Shown here: piece after piece, positions 25,330 through 37,253 of the stretch
Position numbering within the stretch: the stretch's first letter is position 1
How the letters are laid out: every line of letters begins with the position of its first letter
Assembly: GCA_015680685.1 (NCBI GenBank)
Contig: MNCI01001443.1
Span: forward strand, 49,630 to 111,629
Direction: 5' to 3'
Source of the DNA: Gnetum montanum
Taxonomy: Eukaryota > Streptophyta > Gnetopsida > Gnetales > Gnetaceae
Length of the DNA: 62,000 nt
Made by a program: the position numbers and the translations under genes
The notes under the pieces: model-generated
The model's input: only the letters and a program-made list of their open reading frames with translations
The model's database searches: none
Told to the model about the DNA's origin: nothing

Positions 25330-25812
25330 CCAATGATTAGCATAGATGGCCATCTCCCCCATGACTGAATGGAAAGGGAGAGATCTGAAATAGAGAGTGA
25401 GGTTGCCCAATAGCAGAGGTGTAATTTGTACTGGATGTTTTTGGTTCACAGAAAGGTTTTGTTTGTTGTACATTAACCAATAACCTCTTATCCAGGCTTT
25501 CAAGCTTGTATATCATCATGGCTCCAGAGGGGAAGGTTATATGAATAATATAGGATCCTTCCCATAATGTTTGAAATTTTGTATGTTGTGGTACATGCAT
25601 GGGATTTCAGTAAAGGACCTTGTCTCCTAGTTGGTACCTAAACCTTCGAATTCTTAAGTCATGATCCTATTTACTATGTGCCTTGTGAAACTCATTTAAC
25701 GATAGAGCAACGAATTTATTCTCATCTAGCACGTTTAAAGTTGCCAATCATTGTTTTTGTGCTAGGTCGAGGTCAACGTGAAGGTCGCAAGCCATGGATA
25801 GTGTACGGAGCT
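25330..25812 (-). pseudogene. pol: Integrase C-terminal end of a second Athila-like pol (truncated)
   Basis: On the minus strand the frame reads through an Ala-Gln-Lys and LNVLDENKFVALSLNEFHKA segment, then IRRFRYQLGDKVL, then TLWEGSYIIHITFPSGAMMIY and LLVNVQQTKPF. This is the GPY/F-like tail of gypsy integrase. It aligns with 18500-18990 of the first copy and breaks off at about 25812, where the plus-strand gag of element B begins. Only the last 160 residues or so of pol remain, with a few lesions. Confidence 0.8.
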
Positions 25813-28377
25813 CATTCTAGTTTTGATGAAGATGAACATAGGTATGAAGATAAAGCTCTACTAAAGGGTTTGACTAAAAATCAAAATCAAACCCATGGGA
25901 AAAGTCAAAGATGTTACCATGAACATAGATAGCATCATCACAATCCAATGAATAGAGATAGAAATTTCCCTCACAAACTATTTGATGTTGATGAACCCTT
26001 GTTGGCCACTAAGATCCTAATGCATATCACAGAGGTTGTTAAGATATCCCGTAGGCATCACAAAAGGAGTAGTTTACCTAAGCTTGATATGGATAATATT
26101 TCTAAATCTATAGGAGGCTATGATTTGGATCCACAACATCATTTAGAAGCCTTCCATGATGCTTTTGCTTTCTGCAACATTAGAAGTGGAAGGAAAAAGC
26201 TTAAACTCTTTTCTAGAACACTAATTGATAAAGACAAAGTGTGGTATAGATTGTTGAGACTGAATTAAATTTAACGATGATTCATAATGCTAGAACTCTT
26301 CAATGAAAAATACCAAACCTATGCAATGGTGTCCAACCTGAGGAGATAGATCCAAGAGTGGAAGCATGAACAACATGAACCCTTGGACATGGTCTTAGAT
26401 AGATATTATTCCCTATTGAATAGATGCCTAGGCCATGTGTTCTTTGAGGAATGAAAACTTTTCCACATCATAGATGGGCTTCATAATGAAATGAGGGAGA
26501 CCCTTGGAATGTATGCTCTAGGTCAATTATACAAGCTACAAGGCCATTAGATTTGAGAATTGATCGAACATGTGGTAAAAGAATAAGGAGAGATATGAAA
26601 ATGGGAGAATGTTAAAAAATATCAGTGGGACCCAGCTTGTTAATAGAAGGAGGTCCAGATCTATTGTAAGGAAAATGAAATTTCTCTTGATAAGGTGATT
26701 CTTCAACAAACCTTGTTGATACATAAGTCTATTGATGAACTCAAAGAAAATTTTAATTTGGCCGAGAGGCCATTACCAGTCATAATTCGGTAACGCTAAT
26801 TTTGTCCATAACACTGACTAACGTTGACTTTCCCGACACGCCATTTTGGTAACGTCAACTTTGTGCATAACGTTGACATGTTATGAAAGGTTACATTTGT
26901 TGCAAAATAGAAATACAAATCATGCCAGGTGATAGAACATGAAAATAGTGCATGGAGAAGGAGGAGGAGGAGGGCTCGAGTTCTGCGCAGAAGTAGATCA
27001 AGCATTGTGGCCGAAGATAGAAATGATGCACAGATCAGGATGCAGAACAGGATTAGAGTGCGGATCGGTTCAACCAAGAGTGAGAGCATACACTAATTGA
27101 TGGAAATTTATTTTTTAGAAAAACCATCCTTAGGAAAAATAAGGTACAGAATTCTTGTTCTTCATCCAGAAGGCATGAAAATTTGGGTTTTTAAATCTTG
27201 TTCTTCGTCTAGAAGTCGTGAAGTTTTTTACTCAAAGAACTTTTTACTTGTAAACTAATAAGATTCTCTCGGCCAATTTTTAGATATATATTATAAATAT
27301 ATAACTAAGATATTAGGATGTCCAAATGGATATACAACACCGTTACAACTCTTGTTGTGATGGTCAAGGAGAGGATCATGCAAAACAAACCAAGTAATCA
27401 TAATAAACAAAGGATATAGAACCAAGAAATAGCTAAGAACAATTTTCAACAAATGGGAAAAATAAGTAAAGAAAATGAGGCTATAAAATTAACCATAGAT
27501 GATGATAATGGATGTGACATTTGCATATATGATCATCTGAAGGGCCATTTCCTAGTCTTTTTGCATCTACATGAGTATTGGACAAGTGCATTAAGTTCAA
27601 AGTTTGTACAACGACACATGTCCAAGACATTTCCTCTCTCACAAGGTAATTATAGATAGTTCCACAATTAACTATACCATCCTAGAAGGAATTATTACTA
27701 GCTTCAACACAATCCTCAATCACAATTGTGGGGGAAGCCACCACCAAATTAGTTGTATCCTTCCTATCCACCAAAATAACATAAATATTATGTTCAACAC
27801 CATGTTTCTTCAACTAGTTCTACATCCTCTACTTCAAATTGCCACTACCAGTCTCCCGAGTACAAACAACCCATGACATCCACTAAAGGACCACCACCTC
27901 ACACCTCTTACCACCCATCCTACCCTTGATATTCTCATACTCCACCTTATTATATGCCACCACTAGCAACACAGGAAGGTTTAACACCACAATATAAACA
28001 AACAAATGCCACTTTGTGATGCTAATGTGCATAAACATGTTGACAACAGTGGGTGTCAAGTGCAATGTAGAAAATGTCCTTTCTAGAGAAAAGGTCATAA
28101 ACTGAAGCAAACCATGCATGGATCTACCACATCATCCAAGCCAACACAATGCCAATCTAATGCACCACCTTCCTTGTTACAACCAATGTCCTCTAATCAT
28201 ACACAAGGGCCACCATCCATCATTGCTTCAATCCCAAACCCAAATAATGAATCTAATAGTGCAAGGAGACAAATAAATCCATGCATACCATATCATGATC
28301 AAGGATTTAATTGTGGGCTGGACATCCATAATGCTAACACACCTCATACCTTGACCCACCATACATTTAACAATTAA
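25813..28377 (+). pseudogene. gag: Gag of element B (interrupted)
   Basis: An N-terminal basic region is followed by DVDEPLLATKIL..ITE, then the capsid-like retrotrans_gag domain (about 26110-26460) with GGYDLDPQHHLEAFHDAF, RTLIDKDKVWYRLL and LFNEKYQTYAMVSNLRR. A 515-bp insertion breaks the frame at 26760. After it comes a zinc-knuckle-like CDICIYDHLKGHF (about 27510-27550), where the CX2CX3HX4C spacing of element A is kept but the last Cys is replaced by Phe, and then a Pro/His/Tyr-rich C-terminus (27700-28377). That C-terminal half is present twice (see the tandem repeat features). Several stops lie in frame. Gag would form the particle that packages the element RNA; the matching pol must come from elsewhere. 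Confidence 0.75.
26760..27274. mobile_element. 515-bp MITE-like insertion with 9-bp TIRs and AATTT target duplication
   Basis: The insertion starts GGCCGAGAG and ends with its reverse complement CTCTCGGCC. AATTT flanks both sides (26755-26759 and 27275-27279). It interrupts gag of element B, and the corresponding position in element A has no such sequence. Inside are short direct repeats (GGTAACGyyAA..CATAACryTGAC at about 26785-26880; a TTGTTCTTC(A/G)TC-AGAAG pair at 27150-27225). No ORF for a transposase is seen. A 5-bp duplication with GGCC ends does not identify the superfamily. Confidence 0.6.
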
Positions 28378-28768
28378 GTGTGTGACCAACTATTTTTCTA
28401 CCCAGCCACCACACCATCAATAGACACCCAGTGGCTAAGGCATGAATAGTTACCAATGTTTCATACATGAATGGATCTTATTTATCCACTTATTAATCCT
28501 TTTCATAGACAAATGTTTAGTCAGGCGGGTTACCCCCCATTCTAATCTTTAGGATTCATACATGCTTTTCATCTTTTTGTTTTACAATTTCTTATCATTT
28601 TCTTATTTCTTGATCTAGTTTTTCCTATTTCTTCCAATTTTTTAGTTGTTGTTTTCATTTTCTTTGTTATGTATTCTCACTTGTGAATAAAATGATCATG
28701 TATCCCATTGAGATGAGGTTTTCTCTATGTTATCAAGTCATAAGTGACTAATTATTTAGACATTGAGA
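27421..28768 (+). repeat. Tandem duplication, copy 1 (1348 bp)
   Basis: It begins ACCAAGAAATAGCTAAG and ends just before the same words at 28769. It covers the gag zinc-knuckle-like region, the gag C-terminus and the non-coding sequence beyond it up to GACATTGAG. Confidence 0.9.
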
Positions 28769-30106
28769 ACCAAGAAATAGCTAAGAACAATTTTTGACAA
28801 ATGGGAAAAATAAGCAAAGAAAATGAGGCTATAGACTTAACCACAGACGATGATAATGGATGTGACATTTGTATATATTATCATCCAAAGGGCCATTTCC
28901 TAGTCTTGTTGCATCTACATGAGTATTGGGAAAGTGCATTAAATTCAAAGTTTGTACAATAGCACATGCCCAAGCCATTTCCTCTCTCACAAGGTAATTA
29001 TAGATAGTTCCACAACCAACTATACCATCCTAGAAGGACTTATTACTAGCCTCAACATGATCCTCAACCATAGTTGTGGGGGAAGCCACCACAAAATTAG
29101 CCCTATCCTTCCTATCCACCAAAAAAACATGAATATTATGTTCAACACCATGTTTCCTACATCCTCTACTTCAAATTGCCACTACCACTCTCTTGAGTAC
29201 CATCAACCCATGACATCCCCTGAAGGATTACCACCTCACACCTCTTACCACCCATCCTACCATCAATATTCTCATACTCCACCTTATTATATGCCACCAC
29301 CAACAACACAGGAAGGTTGGACACCACAATATAAACAAACGAATGTCACTTGTGCTGCTAATGTGCATAAACATGTTAACACTAGTGGGTCTCAACTGAA
29401 ATGTAGAAAACATCCCTTTTGAAGAAAATGCCATAAAATAAAGCAAACCATGCATGGACCCACCACATCATCCAAGCCAACACAATGCCAATTTAGTGCA
29501 CCACCTTCCTTGTTACAATCAATATCCTTTGATCATACACAAGGGCCACCATCCATCATTACTTCAATCCCAAACCCAAACAATGAATCTAATAATGCAA
29601 GGAGACAAATAAATCCATGCATACCATATCATGATGAAGGATGTAATTGTGCGATGGACATCCATAATACTAACACACCTCATACCTTGATCCACCATAC
29701 ATTTAACAATCAATTGTGTGATCAACTATTTTTCTACCTAGCCACCACACCATCAACAGACACCCAGTGGATAAGGCATGAATAGTTACCAATGTTTCAT
29801 ACATGCATGGATCTTATTTATCCACTTATTAATCCTTGTGATATCCAAATTTTTAGTCAAGGGGATTATCCCCCATTCTAATCTTTAGGATTCATATGTG
29901 CTTTTCATCTTTTTATTTTACAATTTCTTATCATTTTCCTCTTTGTTGATCCAGTTTTTCCTATTTCTTCTAATTTTTTTTAGTTGTTGTTTTCATTTTC
30001 TTTGTTATTTAATCTCACTTGTGAATAAAATGATCATGTAGCTCATTGAGGTGAGTTTTTCTCTATGTTATCAAGTCATAAGTGACTAACTATTTGGACA
30101 TTGAGA
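28769..30106 (+). repeat. Tandem duplication, copy 2 (about 1338 bp)
   Basis: It is collinear with copy 1 with scattered substitutions and a few small indels (a short deletion near 29155 is one). It joins the downstream spacer in the same way as element A, which shows that copy 2 keeps the original right-hand junction. Confidence 0.9.
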
Positions 30107-31230
30107 CCTTGACATCCATCCACCCATTCCATTAATAAGAGGTTCTTACTCTAGTCATAATGACATCCTTTTTCACTATGAAACTAAAATAACTTCATAA
30201 TCATTGTGTCTGGGAAGACAAGTGTAGAACCAAGGAAAAATATTAAGGACATGGCATCAAGAGAATTTTTGGATTCTCTTTGGACCCTTCTATATGTTCT
30301 ATCATGTTATTGAGGTTGTAATCATATCCTTGTAGATCTAATGAAAAATGGGAGTAAGAGTAACCTAAAATGACACTGAATAAAATTATATAGGTCCCAC
30401 TGGAAAGACATGTATCCATGCCTGAAGGTTGGTGGCTTCTTAGAATCAAAAAAGAAAGAAGAAGAAAGCAAAAAACATGTGTTCCATAAATTAGCTCCTC
30501 CGTTGGAAAAAATGCCAAGTGATGTTACTCCTTGCAACTATGATAACCTTATGGTTGTCCATCGACGTGATGACATAATGTGATGTTACTGAAATGTGAT
30601 GTGGACCTGGTTTGAATCTTGAAAAGGACTTATGATTATTTAATCATTAATAACACACATGGTTTCATTGTGACCATGGTAAGACACCTCATGTTCTAAT
30701 TTCTGTAATTCTTTCTACATGCCATCTCATCTCATTGTCTAGGTGATCCTCCCTTGTGGTTTTGTGTAACATAGAGTTATTATCTCAAATCAGTGGTTTT
30801 AACATGTGTGTTTTGTTTCATAGGTATGCATTGCATTCAAATCCTTTAGTGCCTACAGACATTTTTATGTGTGGTTACACAGGGCATCATAGGCTGGAGC
30901 TTGCTTTGGGGAGGATCCACTTGTGTAGCTTTTGTGACTTATACTTATTTAACACAACCACATCATTCTTCATCTTCCATGCACTTAATTGATCAATTTC
31001 ATTATTTCCCTTCATCTGTCCTTGATTTGTTCCACAACATCAATTTAAATTCCTTTTTCTTGTTTGTTCTCAAGCCTTTAGTGTCAACAACTCTATCTTT
31101 AACCACTTCCAATGCCTCTATCTAATTTCCTACTTACCTAGAATGATGGACCTAATTTGAAACCTTTCAAACAATCCCAGAGCTTTGTTTCCCATGCTTA
31201 GTTGTCCCATTTGGTGCTTATTCATGAACC
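30107..31230 (+). other. Conserved spacer between gag and ORF2 in element B
   Basis: No convincing frame. Blocks match element A at 40330-41480 in order: GGATTCTCTTTGG, ATGGGAGTAAGAGTAA, GAAAGACATG(T/C)ATCCATG, and a block near 30875-30945 with CTTTGGGGAGGA(T/C)CCACTTG. Such conservation outside a frame suggests a packaging or RNA-processing role, or simply common descent. Confidence 0.6.
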
Positions 31231-31320
31231 CCAATATCAAGTACTCAATATCGGGTGGGATGTGATGTTGGATACTTGATATCAGCTACTCGATATTAGG
31301 TCACACAAAACCTATATATA
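31231..31320 (+). promoter_or_regulatory. Internal promoter of ORF2, element B
   Basis: An array of ATATCAAGTACTCAATATC-type words (31231-31300) is followed by the TATA-like CCTATATATATG at about 31311. The word, with an AGTACT core, is the same one found in this element's 3' LTR (34830-34925), not that of element A. Confidence 0.65.
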
Positions 31321-31578
31321 TGACCCTTGTGGTGCCCAAACTTCATTCTCATCATTTGTAGCTAGGGGAGTTTTTTAAATTTTCTCTTGAAGGTTAGAGC
31401 TCTGTGCAACCACTTTCCACTTATGATATTTAACTCTCTATTTCTCTGATTTCCATGCCATTTGAACCTATCTAAACCTGAAGTGTTCAAGTTACTTGTT
31501 GGGGTGGGGGGGTGTGCCTATGCAAAAAAATGATTCCAATTGCTGATAATTTTCTATCACCTGAAAGTTATTATAAGG

Positions 31579-31880
31579 GTAAGAGTGTTAAAACATTTAG
31601 CCGTTATCATGAATAATCAATTGTATTAATGTTGAAAACCTTAATTTTTTCACCAAAGGGACCACAACCATCATAACAAGCCACACATAAGGAAAAAAGA
31701 AATCAACTGTGTAAGGTTGTATGAGGAGATAGATACTTTTTGGGGACTTTTTAAAATTTTTTTCTAACTTTGCAGTCATATGAACTACAAACTTAATGAA
31801 CTAAGGTAATGAGTAAGGTATAAACTGATTAATAATAAAGAATACAACATTAATAACACTTGATCTTTGCTTGATTGTAG
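31579..31880 (+). other. Intron in the ORF2 leader, element B
   Basis: Donor AAGG|GTAAGAG and acceptor TTGATTGTAG end directly before the ORF2 ATG at 31881. The donor and acceptor are at homologous places in element A (41843-42062), with quite different sequence between. Confidence 0.6.
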
Positions 31881-34612
31881 ATGGCCCCAAAAAGAGGTGC
31901 CTAGGGATAACCTTCATAAAGAGCACCCAAGAGCCTATAAGGTGGCCAAGGCCAACAAGGTGAACATGTAGAACATGAGGAGTAGGAAGCCTAATCATTT
32001 AGCATTCATCAAGAGGCTCTTGCTATTGGACAGTAGATCCAAGGAGAGGCAGCAAAACCACCAGCTCCCATGCAGGGACAACATCTCAAGTTGCCTTCTA
32101 ATTTCCTTACAACCATTCAAGAAAAGTCCATCTTGACCTTGGTCATCATGGAAATGAATATTGGCCCATTTATGGAGTTTTCTCCAGAAGTGGTTTGGAT
32201 GCAACTTTAGGTGTCACCCTTGTGGCCCATTATTTCGGATAGCAGCAAATGGTACCTTTGTGAGATCCACCAATTTTGACACAACAAAGATGAAGGCATT
32301 GTTGTAAACATCTGTGGAGTTAATGTCTCTTTCTCAATCAAGGAAATTACAACGACTCTTAATCTACCAAATGAAGGGGCTAAGGTAGCCCATCTATCCA
32401 CTAGATCTAACCCTAACATTATAAAATTATGGCTAAAATGAGCATACAAAAAAGAAGATAAAACATATAATGAACTAACTCTAATGGAGAGGACATATTT
32501 CAAGATTGGTACATACCATTTTCTTCTAAACAAAGGGCTTAACCAAATATCGACATATGCAGCTAGGGGAAGTGCTATCTTAATGGAAAAATATGTGGCC
32601 AATCTTCCCTAATTCTACTTCATTGAAATTCAGAGGTGGTCTGAGGAGAAAAAGGCAGGGGCCAACACTTCCATTGCCTTTCCTAACTGGAAAGTTATGC
32701 AAATGTGCTATAATCCTAGGATATATGAATGATATCCCCAAGAAGGCTCAGAATGCCTTCTTTACCGAACTCCTCAAACTTGTAGCACTAAGAAAATACC
32801 TTGGTGAAGAGTAAGAATCAAAGAAGGAACTAGAGCTCAAAGAAGAAGAAAAAAATGAGCCTAAATAGTGCCTAGAAACACAAGCTTCGCCACTACCACC
32901 ATATGATTACAAACCTTCAATGAACCATCTATAGAAAATTGCTGAAGCTATTAGTTGGGGAAGCAGAGATGAATCCAATCTCTTTAGTGTAATTGATGAT
33001 GCTATACAACCCACTATTTCAACTAATACAACTAGGGAGAAGATCTTATTATAATTAGGAGGAGAATCCCAATGGTCTAGGAAAATATTTGGGAATTCCA
33101 CATTCTTCCAAGTGATGCTTGAAAATGGAGAAGGTGCCACATTTATGGTAATGCAACATGAGGATGCAGTAGGTGCAGTAGAATTAATCATAGATCGAAT
33201 TAAAGAATCATTCAAAGTTCCTATTGTGCCCTCAGTAGATCTAATTGGGACCAAAGATGCATAGATGCTAGCTGGGACTTCAATAACTCCTACAATGCAT
33301 GAGGATGTTTTGAATCAACTGCTATAGATAGGGCAAGTGATGGCTACTTTGTTTGACATCTCCATTGATGTCACTATAGCTCAATCAGACCTCATCACCA
33401 CTAAAGTAAAATTGGTCATGGCTAAAGTCAGGGCAAAGCACATAGAAGTAGAAGTATAGCAATTACAACAAGAGCTGGTTGCCCTTAAAGTTGAATGATA
33501 GGATCCTACCTATTTTGTTACACTTGACTAGCTAGAATAATTTAGGATAAAGCTACTAGCTAGGCTGATTGAGGAGATCATAGGTATAGAACAAGAAAAA
33601 GAAAAAGTGGTTTGAAATGCCTTTGCTACTGATGCATTGTCCCACATGTATAAAAAGGCATTGATCACTGCACAAGAAGAAAACAAGAAACTCATTGCTA
33701 AGAATTCAAGGTTTACCACAATCAAAAAGCAAAAGAACATCCTTGAGGAGAGCATCCACCTGTTAAGAGAACAATTGGTGAGGGTCAACCAGGACATCAA
33801 TAGACTATCGTGAGAAAACATAATCCTTTCAATGGAGGAGGTCCATGCTATTTGACAGAAATCATCAATAGAAATTAGTGCATGGAAGAATGAGGCTAAG
33901 AAGCATGAAAAGTTGAAGGAATACTTCCATGACTAGTAGGCATGTATAATCAAATAAATGAAAAAGAGATCTAGATGGATAAAGCCCGCATTGGGTTCCT
34001 ATCAGGATAAAATCCTAAGTGGCAGAAAATTATAGATAGCTATGCTTTGGTCCACTAGGCGGAAGTAAAGAATAAAGACCTGTAGATTGAATATTTAAAG
34101 GAATACATGACATTGCCTAATCTTAGATATGGCAACCTTGCCATGTTAATAGCAAGTCAGCCTCATAGTGAGCTGGAGAAGTAGGCAACAACCACTTATG
34201 CATTATATAAAAAAGAGTTTGCAAATAGAAAATATGCTTTGTAAAAAGTCCATATAGCAAATAAGGAATTGAAAGTGGTTAATTCCAGCTACCAAGGACA
34301 AAATGATGTTACCTTAGACATAGCTAGAATATTAATAGATTTAAAGAACTTAGAGAAAAAGCTAGGGCCTTTGAGGAGGAATGATAGCAATTTGCAGCTT
34401 GGTATGCAAAGGCTAATGAAATGTTTCTATAGTTGCCATGTCCTTGGGATGTATCGGCATCAGCACACATTAGTTTAGTAGCCTAGATAGTACACAATCC
34501 AAGAATAGAGGAGGAAAAATTGCATGCATTGCTTAATTGTTATAAGTTTCCCAAACTTGGTGACAAAGGGAAGAAACCAATGGAGGAGCCACTGCCTTTG
34601 GGAATGACATGA
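31881..34612 (+). pseudogene. ORF2 of element B: plant-transposon-protein-like domain plus coiled coil
   Basis: The frame starts MAPKRGA just after the leader intron and ends with EEPLPLGMT and a stop at 34610-34612, about 910 codons. The first third resembles the plant 'putative plant transposon protein' family (PF20167-like): an INICGVNV-type strand after the first 130 codons, LMERTYFKIGTYHFL, STYAARGSAI and a decayed form of the LPFPxLIxxLC block near 32680. The middle has charged linkers (about 32800-32900) and conserved VPSVDLIGTKDA and VLNQLL.IGQVMATLFD. The last third is rich in Glu, Lys, Gln and Leu with heptad-like spacing and reads as a long coiled coil, ending in a compact block with YPW/CPW-like residues. 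No signal peptide or membrane segment is seen. In-frame stops are mostly TAG. Function unknown. Confidence 0.7.
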
Positions 34613-34793
34613 GCTTTCTATTTTTGTCTTGTAATATTATGTTTCATTTTTTGTACTACACCACTGTGGCATGTTAGAGTTAATTTTTTGCTTGTTTGTT
34701 ATTTGAGTCAGTCAATAATTCCATACCTTCCCAATATTTTGTAAAGAACTTGCTCCTTATTTTGTTTAACTCGAGAACGAGTTTTGATTCAAT
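34613..34793 (+). other. 3' leader to the polypurine tract, element B
   Basis: A short non-coding stretch. Its last 100 bp or so (AGTCAATAATTCCATACCTT..) match the same position in the pol-bearing minus-strand elements, in element A and in the 2.8-kb element. Confidence 0.6.
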
Positions 34794-34803
34794 CATGGGG
34801 GTA
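34794..34803 (+). other. Polypurine tract, element B
   Basis: CATGGGGGTA immediately before the LTR start TGATGAG. Confidence 0.75.
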
Positions 34804-35674
34804 TGATGAGTTGTGAATTTTTTAGCTCCAATATCGAGTACTTGATGTTAGAGCCTTGATATCGAATACTTGATGTTGGAGCCAGGAAGAAATGTTGGAT
34901 ATCTAATGTCATATCCTCTATGCATGCTTATAAATAAAGCACTTAGGTGTACAAAGAAAAAAGGAAATAGAGTTTTAGTTTTAGTTCTTAGTTTTTATTA
35001 GTATTTCTTAGAGTCCTGTGTGCATGCCCACAATGTGATGTTTGTAATCTTACAACACCTTTGTTTGAGTGTCACGTACTTGGACATGTTACACAACTAG
35101 AAATAAAGATTGAGATTACTCCATCATTGTAGCATCCACTTAGATAATTGTTGCATTTAATTATTAATTATATATTGTTTCCTTTAGTTAACATTTCCAT
35201 TTATTGCTATTTACTATTTCTATCATTAAGTGGAATGTGGATGCCTTAGTCACGAGTGTTTAAGCATAAGTACTTGGTAATCTAGTAATGTATTGTTTGG
35301 CACACCTAGTGACATACACTTGAAAATCCTAGAAGTAGTCACACAAAGTCCAAGATGTATATGGATGATTAAGAGTAGATACTCATCACATGTAGGCTAG
35401 TTTAGATCTTGTTTTCCATTTTTCATTAGCTTAATTAATTTACCTCTTTGTCGTCATTAGGAGTAAGGTAGAATTAGACAACATCATACACCTCACTTTG
35501 GAATAAACCATACATGACAAAGCTACCACTAGTCCAAATGGGAAGATAGAAAACTATGATTAGAGCATAATGATCTAGATGTCACAACTAGTCCCATCCA
35601 TGAAATTCAATTAGATAATGCATGAAAGCTTGTGATTTGTATGGTTGGGCATAGGGGTACCTTGACACTCATCA
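34804..35674 (+). repeat. 3' LTR of element B
   Basis: An 871-bp LTR, TGATGAG to CACTCATCA. U3 carries ATATCGAGTACTTGATGTT-type words at 34830-34925, and TATAAATA lies at 34929-34936. CAAGG follows it, but the 5' partner is lost, so a target duplication cannot be tested. Confidence 0.8.
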
Positions 35675-37248
35675 CAAGGTTAAGGAAGAAAAGGCTTTTC
35701 CTTTTTTATGCAAACTATACCAACCTTTCTGTTTGGAGTAAAACTTGATTCACATGTGAACCTTTCCTACACTTCTAGTGATACATCGATGTACTTTTTC
35801 AAAGGTACTCATTTCTTCATCTAAATCTTACACTTTCTACTCAAAGATGCATTCTCATTCTTACAATTCCTACTTGAAGATGTAGTCATAATCCTATGCT
35901 TCTTACTTGAAGACACAATCCAATCCTGCTCAAAGACACAACTACAACCCTATGCTGCCTACTCAAAGACATAGTTAAAATCATGTGTTTTTGCTTAAAT
36001 ACACTGCATTACCATAGATTGATTCTACAGTTCCTACTCATAGATGCAGTTAGAACCATATGCTCACTACTTGTAGATGTAGTTAAGAACATATACTACC
36101 TATTTGAAGTCACCAACTCTCCTCCATCATTTACTTACAAGCACATGTTCTTTTTTTCCCTCTCTACCCAGAATCAGTTCAAGAAGGAAGAAATTACACT
36201 AGGCCAACCACATTTTAATTCTCTTGGTACTTGCTACCCTAATTGAATACTAAACCCTTCACCCTATGATAAGTGGTCAAGCCCTCATGTACCTATTGGA
36301 AGAATTTCATAAGTCTCATATCCTACTCTTTACCATCTTCATTCAAGATCATTAACTAATCATGAGGTTGATATACAATCACATTCAACCGATGATTTTT
36401 ATTTTCTCTATTACCACCACTTTTGATTTGAATATTTTGTGAGCTTTTTTTGAGCATAATGCCTTCCATAAAAAATGTAGCATTTTAAGCTTGGATTGCT
36501 CAAAGGATATTGAGAGAACCCTAGTAAATGTGGTTTTTTGTTCTATGAATCTTACTGCTCTAAAAAATATTGATGTTTTTCATGCCCCTAGAATGAATTT
36601 TGTTTGCTTGGTGTTGGCTTAACATAAGAGTCTTGGAATCCATCCAAATCCACCTATTTACTCCCTTTTCAAGGGATTGATCAATATTCCTCTCACTAGT
36701 CATATCAACAATCCCATTTTCATGCATGTCATCATACACATTCATATCATTGTACATCTCCTCATGCACATGACTACCCCAACTGCCATTTCCAAGTAGA
36801 CCATTATGAGGATTGGTACCAAGAGGATTATTATCAAGATTTTAGCTTCCTTTGCTTTTTCTATATATCATGGTAGCACATGAGTTATGAACAATGAATC
36901 ATGATCATAAATCATGCATCCAAAATCACCACTAGACTCAAATCATAAATCATGACTTTGATACCTAGTGTAACAATACTACTTTGGTAAAGCATTGTTT
37001 GATTATTGTATCAGAAAAATTTGATTTCTAGAAGATCATAAGTTCCTGGTAGAAATAGTTTAACCTTGGATCCCAAGGGCCTCTCAGAAATAGGATCCAA
37101 GGTACCATGGATGGTCTTGTTGATAATCTAGGGACTTGGAAAGTGTAAATAGGCATAAACAATTCAAATGAAAATGCAAATCAAACCTAAGAAAATGCAC
37201 ATAAATGAATCATAAATAAACTTGTACAACAAATGAATTCTAAACTTT
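35675..37248. other. Unassigned sequence between elements B and A, with a short tandem repeat
   Basis: At about 35820-36110 a 33-40 bp unit around CCTACTCAAAGATGCAGT is repeated several times. In one frame it would encode a Tyr/Ser/Gln-rich repeat like a retroelement gag tail. From 36300 to 37248 I see no gene. The segment may be older retroelement debris into which element A inserted (its target duplication lies at 37249). Confidence 0.4.
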
Positions 37249-37253
37249 ATTAC
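37249..37253 (+). other. Target-site duplication, left copy (ATTAC)
   Basis: ATTAC directly precedes the 5' LTR and is repeated exactly at 45852-45856. Confidence 0.9.

Larger units (their letters stand above)
25813..35674 (+). mobile_element. Element B: 5'-truncated non-autonomous Athila-like element (gag + ORF2, no pol)
   Basis: The order is gag (25813 to about 30000, with an inserted element and a tandem duplication), conserved spacer, internal promoter (31231-31320), ORF2 (31881-34612), polypurine tract and 3' LTR (34804-35674). It is collinear with element A. The 5' LTR, primer site and first part of gag are absent; the left edge abuts a truncated minus-strand pol. No RT, RNase H, protease or integrase frame is seen in any of six frames. 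Confidence 0.8.
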
